From Cylindrotheca closterium (lineage: Eukaryota > Bacillariophyta > Bacillariophyceae > Bacillariales > Bacillariaceae): a stretch of 13,310 nt of DNA. The notes under the pieces are model-generated. The model had not been told where the DNA came from. It ran no database searches and saw nothing but the letters and a program-made list of their open reading frames with translations. Positions 8,151 to 13,310 of the stretch are shown here, piece after piece. How positions within the stretch are numbered: the first letter of the stretch is position 1; each line of letters begins with the position of its first letter. The DNA is taken from the NCBI GenBank assembly GCA_933822405.4, contig CAKOGP040001929.1, positions 1 to 13,310 of the forward strand, written 5' to 3'. Position numbers and translations under genes: made by a program.

Positions 8151-9583
8151 AAGGAGCGCACAATGGAGAAGATTGCAACCTTAACCCAGGTGAATTTGCA
8201 AGGTTTACCATGTAACTGTAATCTTTTCAAAGCAACGTTTTCTCTGGATTATCCGGGCCTAGACTGACTCAGGAACAGTTGCTGCTGCAATTCTGTCCAT
8301 GGTCCTTTCTTCCCTGCCAGAAGCCCTGGATAACACTCCACATGACCTCCGTCTCCTGCCTATCTCTGACTCTACTTACAAGCAACAGAACGTGTGGATC
8401 CGCGATTTGGTTGAGCTACATAATTGTCTCTCAACTTACTGTAATCTAAGCACCTACCTGGACATGGACTATGGCAATTACCCTTATGCGGCTGTAAACA
8501 GCAAACCTGGTGGGCTTTGCCATGCATGTCACTACTGAGACGATCCAAGACTATCTCCATACAGGCCTTTGACAACTGGGCCGTGGCGCTGACTGCTATC
8601 TTTCCCCCCTACCATATGGAGAGATCGTGAAGATTGGTTCTCTTTCCTTCATTACACCCAAGGTCAACTTCACAGCATATGCCAAGGAGGTGATGCGCCG
8701 TTTCAATTTCCAACACTTGATTGGTCTTGCGATGGATTGGGTTGCTACTCCATATACTGGTAGGGCCAAGTATGATGAATGTTCACCTGGTGTCACCGGT
8801 CCCCATATGTACACAAGAAGGGCGATCCATGCCAATTGTGCTGACCGTGAATGCCGATTGTGGCTCAATTCAGCCACCCCAAAACCAGAATTTCCCTTTT
8901 GTGCCCCAACCACCTACATGAGCGACTGGAAGTCTGCTCAACAAGGTCTTTTGAGTTTCAAGGCCTGCAGCCTGGTCAAGGATGCTATTCTAACTTTGAT
9001 CAGCAAACTTTGGGATTACTATATTTTTGACCATGGTGGTTCTCTACCCTACTATCGGCTTCCCTGACATGTTCAAGTTTGCTCCAACTACCTCGTACAT
9101 TTCATGTACTCTGTTCAAGATTCATTTGTTGATTAAGGCTACCCCTGCTCAGGCTGACAAGGCCTCTGCTGCAGCCAAGGAGGCACTCAAAGACTCCATT
9201 GCTCAGGATGACTGTACTGATGATGAAACGGACGCTGAAGGCGTTGCTACATCTAACTTGGGCTCCTTCAAGCCAGTCACAAAAAAAAAGTGAAGAAAAA
9301 GCCCAAGCGTTCTTCTACATCTTCTGAGATCAAGAATCACTTCTTGAAGGATCTACCTCCTGCTCAGCGCAAGTTGGCCAAAGCAGCAGACAAAAAAAGC
9401 AAGAAAGACCTTGACCGTCATAAGGCGGGTCCGCTTTTCAGGATGGTTGTACCTGGGGAAATGGAAGGATCCTACATCTTTGTTTGCCGGAAAAAGTATG
9501 AGCAACTAGCTTGGAACGTTCTGAAGGGTATCGTCACCTTCCTCATACAGCACCTACACACGCCCAGTTTCATATTTTTTTAA
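8151..9583 (+). pseudogene. Relic of an unidentified protein related to the frame at 11516
   Basis: From 8151 the conceptual product matches the C-terminal part of the frame at 11516: ERTMEKIATLTQVNLQG against LAERISNLIQVNMEG, then DSGTVAAAILS against DSGTVAEALLS. Later matches are LLPISDSTYKQQNVWIRD against LLPISDTKYKQPNLWIRN, and DMDYGNYPYAAVNSKPG against DMEYGNCPYAAANSKPG. There are frameshifts near 8264, 8510, 8568 and 8620, stops at 8536 and 9065, and a further shift at a run of nine A (9281-9289). The downstream part, beyond the end of the other frame in this window, includes KPEFPFCAPTTYMSDWKSA, an Ala/Lys-rich stretch, an acidic patch (DDCTDDETDAE) and a very basic stretch near 9290-9420. 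Function unknown; an ORF1 or Gag-like retroelement protein is possible. Confidence 0.75.
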
Positions 9584-9795
9584 AAAAAACCAACATGCAC
9601 ATCCGGGTCCTCAAGACATCACTCCCAACAGTTCATCTACAAAAAATGCCAAGTTTTGCGCAAAGCACAAAATTTCATGAGAGTTGAAAGGGGTACGTAC
9701 TACATTTTCTACTGAGAGAACCCAACTTTCATGAAACCTCTCCTGATGCACCCATGGTTGATGCCAGACCAGTCACCACTACTACAAAGGATAAA

Positions 9796-10348
9796 TGTTG
9801 GATATATTAGGATTTTCAAAGTACATATTTGGAGAAACAAGAAAAAGAGAATACATGTGAACGATAGAGAAATGATGTCGACTGATACGACTAAAAATGA
9901 AGACTGATGCAACTAAAAATATCGCGCATGGCAAGTCAGAAAACAAAATATATATTTCTATGGAAATCATCCTGTTGATGATGTAAGAAAGCAAGATTCA
10001 AGCAAGAACCAAAGTTGGATACTAATCAATGTACCGGCTACAGTGGAAGGTGAACGGATAAGCAGATTGAACTTGCAGCATATCAGGCTGACGTAGAAAG
10101 AATTCTGAGAATTTCCACTGGGCTGGAGAAGAAAGAGTCAAAGTCAAAAGTTGACAGACTGTTCTCACTTTTTATAATATATTGCAAGCAACAAGTGAAT
10201 TGGTTGATAAAGTAGGATCTCTGATAGATCTATATACTTCTATATACTGTAAATTCATATACTTAGAAGGCAACAATACCTGGACAGCTAAATTGCAATA
10301 AATTGAACAGGTAGATTGCAGGCAGCAGTGGATTGCTTACTTCTAACA
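9796..10348 (+). repeat. Possible 5' LTR of the copia-type element
   Basis: A segment of 553 bases begins TGTTGGAT and ends TTCTAACA, giving the TG...CA ends and short inverted termini common in Ty1/copia LTRs. A TATA-like box sits inside it near 10170, and it lies just upstream of gag. Against it, no second LTR is present in the window, no clear tRNA primer-binding site follows 10348, and no target duplication can be tested. The boundaries are a guess from the ends alone. Confidence 0.25.
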
Positions 10349-10378
10349 TATATTATAAAAAGTCACTGAGTTGATCTA

Positions 10379-10454
10379 TCCTACGACTTGAAAGAATAGG
10401 AACTGAATTGAATTGGGGGCCGATATATTCCTACGACTTGAAAGAATAGGAACT
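10379..10454 (+). repeat. Exact 26-bp direct repeat, 50-bp period
   Basis: TCCTACGACTTGAAAGAATA plus GGAACT occurs at 10379-10404 and again, without mismatch, at 10429-10454, eight bases before the gag ATG. Each copy contains a short inverted pair, TCCTA and TAGGA. It lies in the presumed leader of the copia element. A role in primer binding, RNA packaging or simple duplication cannot be told from sequence. Confidence 0.85.
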
Positions 10455-10462
10455 TGCTCATA

Positions 10463-11380
10463 ATGAGTGGAAGATTTCAGAATACTGGACGTGGTTCCAA
10501 TGGAAGAAATGCTGGACAAAACAGATTGCAGCAAGGCTAAGGTAATGGTCAATACAATGGAAATAAGAGTGGCAATGGTAGCCAGAAAGAGAAGAAGTTT
10601 CATCCTCTGACTGGAGGAAACATTCCCAAATTTAGCTTTGATGAAGTAAAGAAGACATTGGTGATCGAAATGTCAACGATGAAGATGGATCATATTGATG
10701 ACATGATTCAGAGTGTACGGACCTTGAAGTTGTTCAGTATAGAAAGTGTGAAACCGATATTGGTATTGGTAACTAATGACAGTGATCCTGATAAGGAAAT
10801 AAAAAATGAAGAAAGAAGAACAAACTAGTATTTGGCTGATCAAAAGGATTGGAAGACCAGGAAGAACGCGTTTGATAACAATAAACACAATGTCTATGGA
10901 ATGATTATGAAGATGTGCACCAATCACATGGTGGACAAGCTTGAGAGAGAAGCTGAGTTTGAAAACAAACTATTCAATGATCCTGTGGAGTTATTGATGC
11001 GGATCAAGAAATTTATGACAACTACTGTTGATACAGAACGGGAATATTTTGGTCTGTGGAAGACCATGAGCAATCTGATTAATTGCCATCAAAAGGAGAA
11101 GGAAAACATTGCAAGTTTTTGTAAACAGTTTGAAGAAAGGGCAAAGGCATTGCAAGCTTTGCTCGGTGATGATTTTTTGAACAAATTTACTGAGAAGAGT
11201 CAGGAATATGATTTATTGGGAAGCGATGCTGAACGATTGCAACATAAGAAGGAATCATGGGAAAGATTCAGGGCCAAAGGATGTCTGTATAATTCTGATA
11301 GAGCCAAGTATCAATCAAGAATTGATGGAATGACGGCGCAGTACACGTTAAAGCATCTGGATTTCAAACAAAGTTTATAG
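10463..11380 (+). pseudogene. gag: Copia-type gag relic with two in-frame stops
   Basis: One frame from the ATG at 10463 to a TAG at 11378-11380, about 305 codons, is interrupted only by TAA at 10538-10540 and TAG at 10826-10828. The N-terminal part is Gly/Asn/Arg-rich (MSGRFQNTGRGSNGRN), followed by KKFHPLTGGNIPKFSFDEVK. A helical region follows with MKMDHIDDM, FENKLFNDPVELLMRIKKFM, TVDTEREYFGLWKTM and FCKQFEERAKALQALLG. This matches my memory of Gag from diatom Ty1/copia (CoDi-like) elements, which form the particle shell. No zinc knuckle, protease, integrase or RT follows, so the element is cut at about 11380. The two stops may be single-base changes. Confidence 0.72.
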
Positions 11381-11515
11381 AAAAAATTATTTCAGAAACG
11401 AAACAACACGCATTCCGGCAGAACCAACCAGTCTGCCTTGCGTAGCGCTAGTACTGAATTTACGTAGAAAACTTTCGAATTTATCACCAAGCCAACCATT
11501 CAACACCGGCGCACC
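11381..11515 (+). promoter_or_regulatory. Leader of the 598-codon frame, promoter not resolved
   Basis: These 135 bases separate the truncated gag from the next ATG. The start context is strong for a eukaryote: CACC before ATG and G after it (11512-11519). I see no clear TATA box or splice signal. The base composition changes from AT-rich to more mixed at about 11395, which fits a junction between two elements or between element and host DNA. Confidence 0.4.
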
Positions 11516-13310
11516 ATGGGCAAATCTATCAACGCGAAGGCATCCTCGGCGACGACAAAAAAGTCGGGCGTGTCTAAGATGAAAACAACCCCTGTGGCTA
11601 AAAAGTCCGTCAAGAAACGAGTGGAAATTGACCTACAACAGCCTAAAGACAGGGATCCCATCGATTCCAAGATGGTCTCTGCAACCCAAACTGATGAGAA
11701 GCGTGTTATCGACGATACTGAAGCGCAACGCATGGCTGATGAGATTGAGGCGAAACGAATCGCCGAACGCGAGGCTCGCAGGAGTGGACATTACGACAGC
11801 ATTGTTCCAAACCTGTCGGAGTGGTGGATGAAGAATTTATATTCAGGAGATGCTGTCGATGAAGCATTGGAACGTCATGACCGTATCCATACGGGTAACG
11901 AGCTTTTTATGGCGTGGGAAGAACGTTTCCCTGCTGCTTGGAACCAACCCTGTCTCCGGTATGATGATCCATTTAACGACAATACCGGGACAACAACTTG
12001 TGAAGATCGTTTCTTTCGCATTTTCACATCTATGAATTCAGATAATAGTCAATTGACACAGTACCTAATTGCGGCATTCGATATTGAAACGATGGAAGTG
12101 AATCCGTCTGAAGAAATCTGGTCTTTACGTATTTTGGCTATGCGGATTTCCCTCCAAAATCCGTTTTCCTTTTTTGGTATTGATGATTTTGAGGGCAACC
12201 CGGCTAACAACCAATTCTTCTCCGGCGAAACGTCCAATCCACGGCTACGCTTGGAGCATCCCTTGGTGGGCTTTTGGTTAATTTGCTCCGAGTTGTTTGA
12301 TTATCCTTGGATTAATGAGTTTCTGGTGGAGTACTACGACGACCCGCCATCCGCAATTGTGGACGCCATCAAACAAACAAGAAGTGGCAAGTCTATCAAC
12401 AACGCCCCAAATCGAGAATCAGTGAAGGAACCGGATCCGCCTCGTATCCAAAAAATATACGATCCGATGTATTCTATTGACGAACCGGGCACGGATGTTC
12501 AACGCAAATCCACCAGCTCTAAAGGGGACCAGATGCAAAATCCAAATCGCTTTGCACCTCTAGAAAGTGATGATGACTCGTTTGCAGGTAGTGAAATTCA
12601 GGACTTCGATGAGGTTGAAGTGGTGGCGGTGAAAAAGAGTGACTCCAAGGCGCCTGAGTCGTCGGATGAAGATGAAGACACTGAAGATGACGACCCCAAC
12701 GACAGGGAGAGTATTGTGGACGACGCAATGGAGGAAGACGAGGATGACGAACGGGGCAATACTGCTGGGGCGAACCCGCATGATGAGGCCATGGACGACA
12801 ACACTCTACCGTTGACGTCTCCTAAACTTAAGGCAAAACAAGACTCAGCAGGTACAGGGACCTTTACTGAGCCCTTGGAATCAACTCCTTCTCGCGTTCA
12901 ACGCCCCCCAACACTGGCCGAACGGATCTCGAACCTCATTCAGGTGAACATGGAAGGGATACCAGGCAAGGGTCACATCTTTGAGACAACTTTCTCCGTG
13001 GACTATCAAGGGTCGGATTCAGGAACTGTGGCGGAGGCGCTCTTGTCGACAGTTCTGACGTCCATGGAGGAAGCCATCAACAATTCTCCTAATGAATTGA
13101 AGCTTCTTCCGATCTCTGATACCAAATATAAGCAACCAAATCTCTGGATTCGAAACTCAGTAGAATTACGTAATCGCATTTCAACTTATCGCGCTCTGTT
13201 GACTTACTGTGATATGGAATATGGTAACTGTCCCTACGCGGCAGCCAACAGCAAGCCGGGCGAGAAGAAACTACGCACACGCATTCGCGTCGGCTTCTCG
13301 GCTGAGGCCT
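11516..13310 (+). CDS. Unidentified 598-codon protein, incomplete at 3' end
   Basis: The frame from the ATG at 11516 stays open to the last base of the window: 598 codons plus one base, with no stop. The start is chosen for its strong context (CACCATGG) and the change of composition upstream. Residues 1-40 are Lys/Ser-rich with a possible nuclear signal (KKSVKKR, about 29-35). Residues 60-90 are a charged, probably helical stretch. Residues about 92-290 look globular, with many Trp and Phe (SEWWMKNL, EERFPAAWNQP, PFSFFGIDDF). Residues about 290-450 are low-complexity, with a strongly acidic run near 380-415. Residues about 460-598 form a domain shared with the relic at 8151-9583 (LLPISDTKYKQPNLWIRN, YGNCPYAAANSKPGEKK). 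The composition could suit a nuclear or nucleic-acid-binding protein; an ORF1-type retroelement protein is my best guess. No catalytic motif is seen. Confidence 0.85.
   Translation, partial: MGKSINAKASSATTKKSGVSKMKTTPVAKKSVKKRVEIDLQQPKDRDPIDSKMVSATQTDEKRVIDDTEAQRMADEIEAKRIAEREARRSGHYDSIVPNLSEWWMKNLYSGDAVDEALERHDRIHTGNELFMAWEERFPAAWNQPCLRYDDPFNDNTGTTTCEDRFFRIFTSMNSDNSQLTQYLIAAFDIETMEVNPSEEIWSLRILAMRISLQNPFSFFGIDDFEGNPANNQFFSGETSNPRLRLEHPLVGFWLICSELFDYPWINEFLVEYYDDPPSAIVDAIKQTRSGKSINNAPNRESVKEPDPPRIQKIYDPMYSIDEPGTDVQRKSTSSKGDQMQNPNRFAPLESDDDSFAGSEIQDFDEVEVVAVKKSDSKAPESSDEDEDTEDDDPNDRESIVDDAMEEDEDDERGNTAGANPHDEAMDDNTLPLTSPKLKAKQDSAGTGTFTEPLESTPSRVQRPPTLAERISNLIQVNMEGIPGKGHIFETTFSVDYQGSDSGTVAEALLSTVLTSMEEAINNSPNELKLLPISDTKYKQPNLWIRNSVELRNRISTYRALLTYCDMEYGNCPYAAANSKPGEKKLRTRIRVGFSAEA

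Larger units (their letters stand above)
9584..10462. other. AT-rich noncoding region upstream of the gag relic
   Basis: No reading frame here looks like a protein. The stretch is AT-rich, with TATA-like sequence near 10170 (TTTTTATAATATATTG). It contains the possible LTR and the 26-bp direct repeat listed separately; the first 200 bases show nothing I can name. Confidence 0.55.

Noticed and set aside
8596..8913. Minus-strand 105-codon frame
   Set aside because: Antisense to the relic, whose plus-strand reading has homology to the frame at 11516.
10379..10454. The GAATAGGAACTT part of the direct repeat as a yeast FRT recombinase site
   Set aside because: It matches only one half-site well; the second arm and spacer do not fit and no recombinase is present. 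Likely coincidence.
10376..10454. CRISPR-like array from the repeated 26-mer
   Set aside because: Only two copies, one spacer, and the setting is a eukaryotic retroelement leader.
9709..10927. Minus-strand hydrophobic open frames suggesting small membrane proteins
   Set aside because: Hydrophobic readings are expected opposite AT-rich and Lys-rich coding DNA; no supporting signals, and some overlap gag.
12519..12804. Minus-strand Ser- and His/Pro-rich open frames
   Set aside because: They are antisense readings of the acidic GAT/GAC/GAG-rich stretch of the intact plus-strand frame.

Overview
The window looks like repeat-dominated nuclear DNA of a eukaryotic microalga, most likely a diatom. 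The reverse transcriptase motifs (SNDAKSCFD, FVDDTD, EKSFWWLIDF), the C-terminal KHVVGMCGVGKF / CPCC / MWEHRN block and the copia-type Gag sequence all resemble retroelement proteins I associate with diatoms such as Seminavis and Fragilariopsis. That is recall of families, not a search. I see no bacterial operons, rRNA, tRNA or CRISPR array, and no certain host gene.

Layout. (1) 1-3270, plus strand: a decayed LINE-type element (copy A) with part of an endonuclease domain, a linker and a nearly complete RT, broken by frameshifts and stops. (2) 3271-3420: a short noncoding spacer. (3) 3421 to about 7200, minus strand: a second copy of the same element (copy B), tail-to-tail with A. B keeps the RNase H-like and zinc-binding C-terminal regions that A lacks, but has lost the RT catalytic core and the first half of the endonuclease. 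A and B share arms of about 1.48 kb that are inverted, nearly identical by eye, and carry the same in-frame stop. (4) 7232-8025: a separate near-palindrome with arms of about 380 bp and a loop of about 37 bp. (5) 8151-9583, plus strand: a frameshifted relic of an unidentified protein. (6) 9584-10462: AT-rich noncoding DNA with a possible 5' LTR and an exact 26-bp direct repeat. (7) 10463-11380, plus strand: a copia-type gag pseudogene with two in-frame stops. (8) 11516-13310, plus strand: an uninterrupted 598-codon reading frame running off the window, homologous at its C-terminal end to the relic in (5).

How the parts relate. The window is a nest of transposable elements rather than a pathway. 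Only the 11516-13310 frame looks intact. It may be the first protein (ORF1-like) of a retroelement inserted next to or into the copia gag, but nothing in the window proves this. The most unusual structures are the large inverted duplication of an already dead LINE and the independent 0.8-kb palindrome. Either would fold into long double-stranded RNA if transcribed.
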